In this document: piece after piece, positions 1-11,597 of the stretch
Position numbering within the stretch: the stretch's first letter is position 1
How the letters are laid out: each line of letters begins with the position of its first letter
Source of the DNA: Hydractinia symbiolongicarpus
Taxonomy: Eukaryota; Cnidaria; Hydrozoa; Anthoathecata; Hydractiniidae
Reading direction: 5' to 3'
NCBI RefSeq assembly: GCF_029227915.1
Contig: NC_079883.1
Span: 21,020,001-21,080,000, forward strand
DNA: 60,000 bases
Notes under the pieces: model-generated
What the model saw: only the letters and a program-made list of their open reading frames with translations
What the model was told of the DNA's origin: nothing
The model's database searches: none
Translations under genes and position numbers: made by a program

Positions 1-3000
1 AATTCACACTTTTGCGCCATCTTGGATAGGGTAAATAAAGTAAAAATACAGATTACAAACTATCGTTATCCCGTCATAGCAATTTTGCGAAAAAAGATGA
101 AAGAGAAATTTTATCTGGTGTAAAAGCATCACAGGTTTCAGAGACTGTTGTTGCATCCTGCGCAGAACAGATGCAATCCTATCAATACACCTTAAACGTT
201 CAAAGGTGTGCACACAAGTGAAAGGTAACTACATCTGACGCAAGAAAGACTCATCCCACTGTCTGAAGTACTAGTTTCCTTCAACTGTATGTTACTAATT
301 TCTGAAAATAGAAACCTTCATAATGGCAACCAATACATGTGATCGTCCATCAAACATGCTGCTTTGGCTGGAATATTATGTTGCACTTATCAAAGGAACG
401 GGCCACAATGTGTACGGGGGTTAATATTTACAAAAATCTGTTAATATTGCGATTTTTAATTAATATATCATTTTGTGCTTTTTGAGACAGTGATGTAAAG
501 GGTAAGATTAAAATAGATGAGGTAAGTCACTACACCGTGCAAAAATTCAAATTTTCACTTCATTTCGTTCATACCCAGGCATCAAGTTTTCACCCATCGT
601 ACATATTCCGCACATCTTTAGCGCGGAATCCTTCCGCGACACTGATTACGGTGTAAAAAGAGCGGGCTTTATTTGCTTGTCCTAAACATGTTGGCATTTA
701 AAATCTAAATTTTAAAACAGTCAATCACAAATGACGATCACAAGTTGGAATGCAAACAATTTGGTATAACTCTACGAATTAAAAAAACGGGTCCAAAGTG
801 ATTAAAAGTTGGATAGTTCATTTTGATACTGGCAAGTTGAATAAAAAAGTGTTTATGTAGTTTAAAAAAATATCTTATTAGGATTAAAAAGGATAATTCT
901 TTTGCGTCAAATAATTGGAGCATGATTTGTTTTTTTTTAGTTTTTCCAATAAATTTTACGTAATTACATTTTGATATGTAGTTCAATTAAATCAATATTT
1001 TTTTTAACAATTTATAAAACACTAATCCGAAAGTGTGTTAGTTTCAAAACCACCGTTATAAACTCCATGGAAAATATTTTTATTTAGGCGCCCTGTATAA
1101 CTACAAGAACTTAGAAAACACATTAAAAGTTTTAAATACTTATCATATATTGTATACAGAAATTATTATTTGACACTGGAGTTTTAAAAGACTTCTAGAT
1201 AAATGCGTGGTCAAATAAAATGATTCTTTCATTTTGGTTAGATTGTGCTGGGGTGTTATTTTTGTCCAGTAACTTTCTAGTCTAGGTAGCTTAATAATTT
1301 TATGAATCACACTGGTTTTTAGCCTGCGAGTGTCATTCTTTTTTTTAGTTTACATTTGTGCTTGTTTAACAAGCCGTAACGAGCAACTGCAATTTACAGC
1401 AAAACTCAAGATCGTTTAAAAGTGCGATATTCTCGAGTATACAAGAAAGTCTTTCAATTATTTTGCGAAAATAAGTTCCATTAGTGGAAGTTTATAAAAA
1501 ATTCCAAAGATCTAAGTACTCAGTTTCTTTGAAAAAATTATCTTCGAAAAAGCGCGTACCTGTCTTTGTATGTCTACGCAGTAGTTTTTTTAAAAATAAT
1601 AACCCTTTGCTTATATTCTTTCTGTTCGTAGCGCAGCAACAACTTGGCACGAATAGAATTAGGTTTATTCTGTAGTTGAAAGAGAAACATAACCGTTTAT
1701 GACATTCGTTGTCAACGTCAGGATCTTCAAGTGTAAATGTGATGTGAACTTGTAATCACACTTAGATCCAAACCACCAAACTACCATTTCTACCTGCACC
1801 TTGTACGTGACTATATGCAATTACATAAGAACTAAGTTAAGCCTGGAATAAAATTAAAATAGTAAGCCATGTATCAGAAACTTTCCTAGCTATTTTCACA
1901 CAATCAGTACGTTTTGTCATTATCAGCAAAAACTGCAAAAAGGTATTCACACGTTTTCGCTAATGAATTTTGAATCATTTAAAAAATCCCAGACTTAAAG
2001 ATTGGGCGAATGCTGATTTTATGGACACTGAGGGTAGCTATAAATTCTTGACAGAACCATTAAAGTGTACTTCTCAATAAAAAGGATCAATTTTATTATA
2101 CAGCTTTTTTTAACCTAATAATTATACAATCCAATTATTTCGTCATCAAACAAATGCATATATTTACTCTGTAATAAAGCGTACAGCATTCGATACTCTC
2201 ATGGGTGCAGTCTAATAACTTGGGTGTACTTTTGCATTTCTGGCGTTTCTGTCGCAAGTGACCAAAAAAGCGAAACTGTTCACCAGAAGTCATCATAGAA
2301 TGGAGCTAAATAGATGTTTAAAAATGCCCCCCTTCCCAAACTATTATTTACCTGAGTTCGTTTTGTCAGAGATTTGTGTGGATAACGTGAAGCTTTTATT
2401 TTTATGACGAACTTGAAAAACATGTCAACATCGACGTAAAAAAGCCTGCAAAGCTATTATGGATCTCGGCGATTGTTAACATAGGATATATTATCAGTAC
2501 TCGCTTGTCTGTGATTTTAAGACTGCGCACGAACCACTCTAAAGCGCTATGTCTTTGTATTAATTGTACCTGTATTTTGTATAACTCTGTACAAAATGGT
2601 GTCACAATAGCGCAGCGGAAGAGGATAATTTAAAGGACCGGAATGTATACAACAAGCGACGGCTAGTGATTGCAAAGTCTGTGGCTATTTTTCTACAATG
2701 TAACGTCAAATAACTTCTGGTTGTTGCTATTGAAATTAAAGGTGAACGCCCATATGTTTACACGTGGTTTAAAGATTTCAATATTTTACCAATCACGGAA
2801 AAGCTTAAGGAGTTTCTGTGGAGTTATGTAAACATACGAATGTTAAAAATAAATTGAAAAGAAGAAAGTCATTTTTAAGCAGTTTGTTGTTAGAAAATAT
2901 TCTTGCAAAAGTAGGGGTTACAACACAGGCATTATTTTTGTAACCCTGCATTGCTTTTTCTGTGAAAAAGAACTTTTTAAAGTTAGCGAATAAGGAAGGA

Positions 3001-3420
3001 ACTTGCGTGAAAGAACTCTTGACATTTTGCGATACTTAGCCTAAATTGCGAAAAATTAGGCCGCACAAAAAGTTTATCTAATCTAATCGCAAAAGTTTCA
3101 TACCACAAAATATATTAAAATTATTCTTCCAAACTTTTGTTTATTCTAGATATTCATTTGTAAGATTTCTTTTTTCTATTTTTATATCACCTTCATCCAG
3201 ATTGTTCTTTAAAGCGATTCAATGTCATGTAGAACTTTCATCGTTAATGGTATTTTAAGGTAACTGTATACACAATTTTAAGACCTCCCTTGAACATACA
3301 ATAATCAATACATGTCTTTACTCGAAAGTTAATGCTCTCAAAAAATCATTGAAATGATCATTTGCGAAAGTGAAAAGAACTTCTCATCTTTTGCTGAGAC
3401 AATACTTACACTATCTGTAT
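1..3420. other. AT-rich stretch without supported gene
   Basis: I find no ORF with recognisable domain content, signal peptide or convincing splice sites here. At the left edge, minus strand, an ATG at position 20 sits in the context AAGATGGCGC, which resembles a start or YY1-type context; any such gene would run off the window, so it is not called. Confidence 0.5.
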
Positions 3421-3722
3421 TATAATACCCGTATTCTGTCTTTCTGTCTCTGCGTGGACCCCCCGGTAAGTTAAAAAATGATGTTACGGAAACACGAATA
3501 TCAAATGCAATATGTTTTTATTCACTTTGATGCGACAGGTCAATATAAAGGACGGACGAACCCGTGAATTTTGCCACGGGCTAACGGCTGGTCAATATTA
3601 TAATACCCGTATACGTCTGTCTGTCACGCAAATAGTAATCGCACTAGCGAGATACACGAAAGGCAATAAAAAAAGGACGGGCAAACCCGAGGATGTATCC
3701 ACGGGCCACCGACTAGTTTTTT
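3421..3722 (+). repeat. Dispersed repeat family with CCCGTGGA palindrome
   Basis: Two tandem partial units are seen. Each starts near an 'ataatacccgtat' plus 'ctgtctgtc' motif and ends in a GGACGGGCnnACCC block followed by an inverted repeat of CCCGTGGA and CCACGGG and then GACTAGT. The same blocks recur near 6.3-6.9 kb, 8.97 kb (partial), 10.0-10.7 kb, 15.14-15.24 kb (reverse), 16.0-16.3 kb and 59.85-59.97 kb. It is a non-autonomous interspersed repeat, SINE- or MITE-like; its class is not clear from sequence alone. Confidence 0.65.
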
Positions 3723-3877
3723 ACAAAAAATATCAGACAAATTGGTTTCACATCCCGAGTTTTCAAATATTACATCTTAGAATATATTTATGATTTGCTT
3801 ATGTTTAAATTCTTGAAAAGATGCATCGAAGATTTTTTTTGATCTAATAGTAACAGAAGACATTATACCTAACATTA

Positions 3878-3943
3878 ATTCTCGTCCCCAGAGCTCTTTG
3901 AGATTAGAACCTTTTATCTCAATGAGCTCTGGGGGTCGAGAAT
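3878..3943. repeat. Imperfect inverted repeat (hairpin)
   Basis: Arms of about 27 nt (3878-3905 and 3916-3943) share ATTCTCG, CCCCAGAGCTC and TTGAGAT in inverted order around a loop of roughly 10 nt. The arms differ at a few positions. It is probably a small foldback or MITE remnant. Confidence 0.6.
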
Positions 3944-4251
3944 GCTTAACATTGTCATTCTTATGTATTCTTCTAAATGTGCTAAAAGTCATGCAATAGA
4001 TCCCTTTGTTATTGTTAAAACTTCTCAACACTTGGATAATTCTGTCCATCATTACAATCAACGTATCTCAATAATCTGGCTTTTGTATCATTTTTCTCAT
4101 GAATTAACACTATGTCAACCACAATGACGTTTCCGTCACTAGTATTGTCAAGTCCTATCAATAAAATTGGATAAAAGGAAGACATAGTTCGTGAATAACC
4201 AGTTCTTGAGAAACATTTTTTTAACACAAAGTAATTTGTTAAAAAAACAGA

Positions 4252-4758
4252 ATGTATCATAAAGATATATGGCTTTTATTTATTATAATCCAGCATTGCT
4301 TTAATTTGTTTGTTGATGGAAATAAAAATATAAAACGATGGCCTGCTCTCAAAGTTAAAGGCAGCGAAACAAGAATGAAATACCAGCTTTTGAATCACTT
4401 TTATTCTGCTGATCCAACAATACAAAAAACACATGACAAAGTTATAAACAAACCAGGCTTTGCTGAAGGTTCTAAATCACCCGAAGTTGCTAGTTATATC
4501 GAAAATGTTATTGGATTGACTGAAAAGGCTTTTGTAGGGGATAGTTTAAAAACAAGTCCAGTTCCGAATAGAAAGAAATATATCACATTGAAAACAGCGG
4601 AGATGAAAAATCAGACAGTTTATATACAAAACAATACTTCAAATGGGAAAGAACAACATGACTACAAAATTTGCAATGACACTAACGAGGAGTGTTTAGA
4701 GTTACAAAGACTGTTTGATGATATCATTAATGCTTACAGTGGCACATGGACGTTTTGA
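4252..4758 (+). CDS. Hypothetical secreted protein, 168 aa
   Basis: An uninterrupted ORF starts at an ATG in an A-rich context and ends in TGA. The first ~21 residues (MYHKDIWLLFIIIQHCFNLF) form a hydrophobic stretch compatible with a signal peptide or anchor. The rest is polar and lysine-rich, with several Asn-X-Thr/Ser sites (such as NQT, NNTS) and only two cysteines, close together near the C-terminus (KICNDTNEEC). I recognise no family. Amino-acid composition is more protein-like than that of neighbouring chance ORFs, but it could be one exon of a larger gene or a spurious ORF. No flanking exon is evident; the next 1.1 kb downstream is AT-rich and empty. Confidence 0.45.
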   Translation: MYHKDIWLLFIIIQHCFNLFVDGNKNIKRWPALKVKGSETRMKYQLLNHFYSADPTIQKTHDKVINKPGFAEGSKSPEVASYIENVIGLTEKAFVGDSLKTSPVPNRKKYITLKTAEMKNQTVYIQNNTSNGKEQHDYKICNDTNEECLELQRLFDDIINAYSGTWTF

Positions 4759-5906
4759 AATGGTTAGATTGTCAGCCAATCAAATTTTGTAATCATAATT
4801 TTATAAATCATAATTTTATTTAAAATATTTAGATGGCATTACACTACAATCTCGGACAAAATGTGGGGTCTTTCCATTTTACCCTTTTCCATACTCAATT
4901 TTTTCCCCAATTTTTGAAAGGCAACGGCTGTTTTGACTCTAACAATGACTGCAGAATTGCGTCTGAGTTTTCGAATACAATATGACAGCAAAAAGGAAAC
5001 AAATGACTTCTGAATAACAATAGTGGAGTAATTTTTTTTCTTTTGTCAACTTGTTCCATGACGTCATCAAAAGCTGCAGTGCGTCCATGTCTATAAATAC
5101 ACCATATGCTTAAAATTAGTTTACGCCTGTCCTGGAACGAATATTGATGATATGTTTGAAGTCTCTGGTTGATAAATAATATTCTCTGTTTGAAGAGAAA
5201 TGTACTTTATTAAATTCATTTAGAAAAGACAAAACTTCTTTTTTAATGTAGCTGCATTTTTATTGGTAACCAATAAAGTCGACAAAAAAAATCTGCAGTA
5301 AATGGAGTCAGTAAAAAAAAGATCTGTTTATAAGTTCAATTTATATCTGGAGCACATTTTGACTCAGCCATTGCCTCACTTCTGTGAAGTGTAATAAAAA
5401 TCACGAGGAAGCTTAGGATTTATTGCTGCTTTCACTGTTAAAAGGATGCAACACTTGAGTACTTCAAGTTTTAAGTAACTACAACAAGTTTAGATGATTA
5501 TGTCTTTCTCCAAAAAAAATGACAAAATTGGATAGTTTTATCTTTCTTATGTCGTCATTTTTTCATGAACTACATTACTTGGTTAACCAAATAGTGAAGT
5601 GTTTACCACAATGACGTTAGACCAAATATATGTCACATCCTGTGGCAACATGCCTTTACTCTGTTTACTGTAACGTTGGATAATTTTTTCAAGGTGTAAC
5701 ACTGTATGAATTTAGACTAAATTTATTTTTATACGTATTATGGACCAGGTTTCTTTAAAAATTGTAATATTCATAAAACACTAAGTAAATAATGCAGTTA
5801 AAAAAAGATTACTGCCATCTTAAAAAATACCAAGAATAATAATGTCATGTTATTATTGCTATACTGTCATCATTATTTTACATTTAGTGCAAGAAATTTC
5901 TTTCTT
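4759..5906. other. Non-coding; contains a diverged repeat copy
   Basis: No gene is supported. Around 5055-5190 the sequence (GACGTCATCAAAAGCT, then 'tgcttaaaat', then 'tgtttgaagt.tctg') resembles 10,330-10,450 inside the TTAA-flanked MITE, so this is probably an older relative of that element. Confidence 0.45.
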
Positions 5907-6061
5907 CTATCCTGATGCGGCATCAAAATACCCTTTTGGGGTACACTTGAGATACTTCTCTATCCAATGCGTAGCCACTAAAACCTCAGGTGATGTGTAA
6001 TCTTTATCGCCTTTTTCATCTTTCTTTTTATCGTAACTTTTTGGTATGGTTTCTTTGTACG
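5907..6061 (-). CDS. Candidate terminal exon of an unidentified gene
   Basis: On the minus strand a strong acceptor (a T-run followed by AG at 6063-6062) precedes an open segment that encodes about 50 residues and ends in TAG at 5907. It reads YKETIPKSYDKKKDEKGDKD, followed by SPEVLVATHWIEKYLK and a C-terminal GYFDAASG. The segment is lysine- and aspartate-rich, with helix-like spacing in the middle. The exon enters with two bases, so the preceding exon must end in phase 1; I could not find that exon. No family is recognised. The acceptor and composition make coding plausible but not certain. Confidence 0.35.
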
Positions 6062-6259
6062 CTAAAAAAAGGACATAAATAAGTTGTGGGTACACAACTG
6101 TTGATGGATTTGGAGTTTCATCGCTATATTATGGGAAGCTGAATGGAGGATTGATACTACAACAACGTACCATTATCATTATTAGCCGCGTTTTTTTAAA
6201 ATTACATCTATGTTTTATACTTCTGGAAATTTAATTAAAATACTAAAATAAAATCTCTT

Positions 6260-6925
6260 ATAAAAATACGGAGAATGTGTCTGTCTGTGTAACAGGCAAG
6301 GTGGATGTGTTCATTTTCCCTTGATATAGCCAAAAAAGTTATGTCTTAAATGTTAAATTTTCTGCCGTTACGGCGCGACGTTAATATCACTACTTTTACG
6401 TCAATATCTTAACTTTAATTATTAAAGCCATTACAGTGCACTTAAAACTTTGAGGCCAATTAACTTGGAAACGAGGTTGTGACGTCAGTGTCTTTTTACT
6501 GTGTGGGTAATTATGGACCACCTGCGGCCAAGTTAGGTAAGTTTCCCAAAGCTGGTTTCACAAATCTGCTTTGGAATGGACGGGTTAATGACGTCATCAA
6601 AAAACCTTTAAACTCCAACATCTCTGCAACCGTTCGTCAAAGATACATGATACAGGCAACGGGTATACAAGTTCCTAAAAAATTTTTTTGTGCTTTTGGG
6701 GGTCTTTGCTGACGTCAGGAAAACATATGAAAACATATAATTCTATACATTAATTCGGTCAACGTCTCGACCTCCACTCATTACACGGGCAATGAATAAA
6801 GTAATCTTTGCCAATTTTTTTGTATATGCACTGCTGACGTCAAAAACATCTAAAAGAACCTATTTTCCCATTGTCCTTCTGCCTAAGTGGATTTCTCCAC
6901 CGGCCTTATCGACGAGTCTATATTA
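6260..6925 (+). repeat. Dispersed repeat copy (same family as 3421-3722)
   Basis: The copy runs from 'aatacggagaatgtgtctgtctg' through a GACGTCATCAAAAAACC block (near 6590) to GTGGATTTCTCCACCGGCC and TTATCGACGAGT. The part at 6755-6920 matches 10,049-10,150 plus 10,671-10,725, which flank the TTAA MITE; this segment therefore serves as a paralogous empty site for that insertion. Confidence 0.55.
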
Positions 6926-7139
6926 ATTGGAAAGATACATAGTTTTATAATTTACTATTACTTATTTTAAATATAGAGAATACTGACGTTCAAAATTGTT
7001 AATACTTAAATTATATTCATTCATACTACTCCGAAGAAGTAATCTGCGGAATAGAATGACAGGAATTGAAGGGAATATACGTGTCAGGTGATCATTACGA
7101 CCAAATGATAAAAGTGCCGAACGACGAATGATAAGAACA

Positions 7140-7495
7140 GTTATGGGGATTATGCAGAAAATGAACCAGTAGCTACAGTGTGTATGCCATATATACCAGA
7201 GACAAGTAACATGCTTCGTTTGGTATTGAAAGATCATAAAATAAAGCCAGTGTTTCAATCTAAAAACATGCTACGAAGCATACTGTCGCATCCAAAAGGC
7301 AAAATATGTCTAGAGAGTTAATGTAATATTGTCTACGAAATCCCATGTAAGAATTGTAATGCTGTTTATGTCGGTGAAACTAAACGAATGTTCAAACGAC
7401 GTGTGTAAGAGCACAAAAGAGCCGTACGCAAAGCAGATACAGACAAAAATGAGATTGCGGACCTAAGCTGGAAGAATGATCATGTTATTGACTGA
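7140..7495 (+). pseudogene. Penelope-like element remnant (GIY-YIG domain)
   Basis: One plus-strand frame starting at 7166 encodes a degenerate C-terminal part of a Penelope-like retroelement protein. It contains PVATVCMPYIPETSNMLR, then a linker with LRSILSHPKGK, then a GIY-YIG endonuclease core (IVYEIPCKNCNAVYVGETKR, KRRV, EHKRAV) and the typical tail NEIADLSWKNDHVID. Three in-frame stops break it, at 7319-7321, 7406-7408 and 7493-7495, the last replacing the usual Trp after HVID. The reverse-transcriptase part is not recognisable upstream. It is an old, inactive fragment. Confidence 0.7.
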
Positions 7496-8511
7496 TTACC
7501 CGATGCTGTGTTTGTAAACTTGCCGATTTTAATTTAACTTGTCGTTTTGGGTACTTATTTGGATTCGTGATTTAGAAATCCTGAGAAAGCAGATCTGACA
7601 GTGCAGTGAACGTCACGTCAATTTAAATGAATTTCAGAACGAGGAAATTCTCGGTAACTATTGAAATATTTAAAATGTTGCTTATATATTTAAAAACACG
7701 TGTCTATAAATCATTGTTGGAAATAAATAAATTCGGTTTTGTCTACGTATACTCTGACATAAATTTTAACAGGCAGAATTATAAGTAAAACCTTTCCCTA
7801 TAACTCCGTCTGTGGTTTGTCACTTTTGCATGTTGTAGGCGTTAGTTTGGGTTGTAAAAAAAGCGGTACTGATTTTTTGCTTAGTCTCTCGACTTTGGCT
7901 AACGCCGCGTGTATAATCCATTTCACCAAACATCCATTTTTGTCGTTTTCTAATACCATAAACCTGCAAGTTACAAGAAAAAAACAGCTCTACATTGGAG
8001 CTTAAGACATTAGAAGTGGCGACAGGAAGTTTGGTCCAGCACGCGTTTATTGACGGAGGCGCTGCAAAAGCTTTATTTCGCCTGACAACCATGGAAACAA
8101 AATAAAAAATATGTGAGAGAAATTAACAGGTTCGCCGTTTCTATTCAAAAGGCGCATCCAATCAAAACCCATATATCATCAGCCTGGCAGGGCTATTACA
8201 GAGCCGTCCAGTCAGAATATTATAGGCTTAGAAGAGCTCTGGGAGCGAGTTTGGATAACCTTCCAATTTGAATTAATAAAAGCTAATTCTATATTTTTCA
8301 TCATACATGATTTTATGGGGAGATCTTGTTAATTTGAGGCTGAAAGGTTATCATAAATAAACTATGGGTTATTGTACAACAATGAAACAAATTTAATTTC
8401 TGTGGCCACATTTTATAATAAGGTTTAGAACGGGAAAAATTTATCATAACAAGTCGCTTAATTTTTTTTTACTATTCAAAACTGAAATTAATAATTTTAA
8501 CAAAGGAAGAA

Positions 8512-11500
8512 ATGACTTTAAATGTTTTAAAGATTACTGTTGCTGTGTTTCAAATAAACTTTGTTAGGGCTGGTTTGTATACTCGAGATGACAAACTCCC
8601 TGATGGTGGTGTAACGAAATATTTAAAACAGACAACTGAGGTAAGTTGTTTGTTGGAATGTGAGAGAGATAAGGAGTGTGACAACCCCATGTTCAGGCTG
8701 AAAAATAAAGAGAAGAGATTGGGAGATTGTTGGTTTGTTAAAAAAGACGCACCTGATAAAGATGGAGAAATGCAAACATTGAAACAAAGGGAATCAATCA
8801 CCAGCTATAAAAGGGTACGTGAAGATTATTTGGTAAATATTTGTGGCTCAAATACATATTTCCTTCCTACAGCAATGCACCAAAGTACTGTTACGTGAAA
8901 TACGTAAGGAAGCCAACCAAAGATATTCACATTGTACCTGGAAAACTAACATTTACTTAAGGTTGATATTTCATACTAGTCGTTAAGCCGTGAGAAAATC
9001 GACGAAAGTTTGCCCGTCACATCAAAGTAGATAAAATTATATCGCACTTTTTTATTTGTAGTTTCAAGATTTCTAGCGCCGTTAACACCGTTACCTCATT
9101 GTAGAGATTCCATTTTTTATTTTAGAATTCATTATTCATTATAAAAAAATAAGTAATAATAAGCATTTACAGTAATTAAAGGCTGTTCGAACAGTATTTT
9201 TATCATTAGTACAAATGTAGTGTTGAAAAACATGAAAATTACACTAAGGGTTATATGATAAACACATATTGTTATGTGTATTGTTATAAAGCTCCACCAA
9301 TTCGAGTTTGGGTGTATATGCAATTTATTATCGCATAATACCATAACCATAGCTATATAACAATATAATTAAACGTGTAAATAATTTAGCTAGGTGTAAT
9401 ATACATAATTTATATTGTTATATAGCTATGGTTACTTATATTGTGATTTGCACACAAAACAAACACCTAAATTACTTTAATATTTAACGAAGCTCGGCGT
9501 TGTTTCAAGCTTGTCACCACATCGCTGTGCAACATTGTACGAACTCGGTATGAAGGTTGCAAATAAAAATCACAACGACGTTCCACCATTGCAACGTTGT
9601 AACGACTTGCAATGCCTAAATGGTGTGTTTTTTAGGGTAAAAAGAGTGAATCATATTTCACGGTGTTGCTATCATACTACCTCATTGAAATTCAATAATA
9701 AAAAGCGACACTTAAGTCAATTTTTTAATAACACGATTAATTAATTTTGTGAATAAATATTTAGGATAAAATTATCACAATCATAATAAAAAGAAAGCAT
9801 GCTTCTCAGTATTAGTTGTGTTCAGCTTAAAAAACTACATATCTGAAAAGATTTCAGCCTCCCCCACGTATGGGTATGGATATATAACAATAGTAGTTTT
9901 GAGAGCAATAACACAAATAACTTCAAAATGATAAGGGAAATCATCTAAGTTTGTGATCCTAAAAGGAATAAATACTTAAACATAAAACACAATAACTATT
10001 TGCAGTTAAAAATTCGCGTTCGTCGAAAACATAGACCCTATACAATATTTTGATCAGCGTCTCAACCTCTACTCATTACAGGCAACGAATCAAGTAATCT
10101 TCGCCAAATTTGTTTTTGTATATGCACTGCGACGTCAGCAGAACATCTTAACCCTATTCGGTCCGGGGTTTTTCGAACATACTATGACCGGGGGGGGGGC
10201 GGATTCCGCCCCCCCCTCAATAACTTTTCATAGGGTTGTTCAAATTGAATCAAACTTGGCACACTTATAGTACGTCAAAAAAGGAACAAAATGGCGCCAA
10301 AAAATATTTGCTTGCGTCAGCACATTTTCTGTGACGTCATCAAAAGCTTGAAAATTGTTAAAAATGCCACTATCTGCTTAAAATATAATTACTTTTGTTC
10401 TAGAGCGAATTTTTACATTCTGTTTGAAGTTTCTGAAAGCTAAATAAAAGTTATTTAACATATCTTCCGGTTTTTACATGGATCGGATGAAAAATTGCCA
10501 AAAATCCGGGTTTTTCCGATTTTCGGGTAAAATCCGACAAAATCGGGAAATTGATAAATGTTGAAACTCAGTAAGTATCATAGCCATATAACAAAGCAAT
10601 CAGGAGTTATTAAAAAAAACCGTCAGGGGGGGGCGGAATCCGCCCCCCCCCCCGGACCGAATAGGGTTAAACAACCGATTGTTCTTTTGTCTAAGTGGAT
10701 TTTTCAACGGGTGTTATCGACTAGTAATTGTTATAATAAAATAGGTGAAGCTTCAGCAAATATATATAAAATGTAAGCAATATAAACACAAGCAAAACAT
10801 TCATTTTAATTATTGATAGTTGACTTGATTTAATGCTTTCTAACTTACACTCATTTTGATTCTTTTACTTACTTTATTTTAAAATTACAGATCGGCACAT
10901 GTTCAACAAAAGCATTCTGTTATTATGGACAATGTGTGAATACAAATGATCCCAAAGGATACAGATGTGAATGTAAAGGTTTGTGGATTTATTTGAGATC
11001 TTTTCACTCTATACTTTTTCACTTCTGCTATTACTTCTGTTAAGCTTCAATACCTTGACACAGCCAAATGAAACGTCATACTGATATGAGGTGGATAATA
11101 ACAACAATTTTAATGTTCTTATAGAAAATTGGATTTTGTTAAAGCGAAACGTCTGTTTTGGGGCATTTGCAAACCAATTCGGAACGTTTCATGTACCAAA
11201 TAATGGAGTTTTGTCCGGAATAAAATTGCAACGTGTAGGTGGAAGCGGTGTGACATGTCTTGCAGGATTGAATCTGACCTACTGGGGGTGCGATGAATTA
11301 ACAAATTATGACAACAGAGACAGTGTGGGTGTGGCCATTACCGATTTTGATAACAACTTCATCTACCCCAACCCAAGTTTTCATATAAAACACGGTTATC
11401 ACTCCATACCAGGATACAATGCATTTTCTCCTTTCTTGATATTCAACTCATCAAGCCATGCAGTATTTAAAGGACAAGAATTAAGGCTGCACTATGCTGA

Positions 11501-11597
11501 AACTTTGTTTGACGCGTATCTGGACAATAATGATGGTAACTCCTGTGCTGATGTTTACGCAAAACTATGTGACTTCAAGTTTTCGTTTTTATGTTAG
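8512..11597 (+). CDS. Secreted PAN/apple-EGF protein with cnidarian C-terminal domain (3 exons)
   Basis: I model three exons, 8512-8814, 10891-10978 and 11125-11597 (stop TAG), giving 287 aa. Exon 1 ends AGG|GTACGT (phase 0), exon 2 starts after 'attacag' and ends AAAG|GTTTGT (phase 1), and exon 3 starts after 'ttcttatag'; the phases agree at both junctions. Residues 1-20 look like a signal peptide. Residues ~21-100 are a PAN/apple-like module with Cys46, 50, 56 and 73. Residues 102-140 are EGF-like (Cys105, 110, 115, 126, 128 and probably 140). The rest is a domain with FHVPNNGVLSGIKLQRVGG, LTYWGC, VAITDFDNN, PGYN and CADVYAKLC. I know that last pattern only from uncharacterised cnidarian secreted proteins. 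An extracellular adhesive or binding role is inference. Internal exons that I missed in the 2-kb first intron are possible. Confidence 0.78.
9345..9433. repeat. 23-bp perfect inverted repeat in an intron
   Basis: Arms 9345-9367 and 9411-9433 are exact reverse complements (containing CCATAGCTATATAACAATA) around a 43-nt spacer. It lies inside the first intron of the PAN/EGF gene. It may be a miniature foldback element; no target-site duplication is obvious. Confidence 0.7.
10049..10725 (+). repeat. Dispersed repeat copy split by a MITE
   Basis: The left part (10,049-10,147, with 'gtctcaacctctactcatta') and right part (10,671-10,725, ending 'gtgttatcgactagt') align with the continuous segment 6755-6920. 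The copy is interrupted by the 515-bp TTAA-flanked element. It lies at the 3' end of the first intron of the PAN/EGF gene. Confidence 0.6.
10152..10666. mobile_element. TTAA-flanked MITE, 515 bp, piggyBac-like ends
   Basis: Perfect 17-bp terminal inverted repeats, CCCTATTCGGTCCGGGG at 10152-10168 and its complement at 10650-10666, are flanked directly by TTAA (10148-10151 and 10667-10670). CCCT ends plus TTAA duplication are typical of piggyBac-type elements. Internal to each end is a G/C-run palindrome around GGCGGATTCCGCC. No transposase is encoded, so it is non-autonomous. The related uninterrupted repeat at 6755-6920 supports a real insertion. Confidence 0.85.

Noticed and set aside
1-20. 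Minus-strand ATG in AAGATGGCGC context at the left edge
   Set aside because: Only six codons lie inside the window, too little to support a gene.
9511-9744. 77-codon plus-strand ORF in the first intron of the PAN/EGF gene
   Set aside because: No flanking splice sites in matching phase and no recognisable domain.
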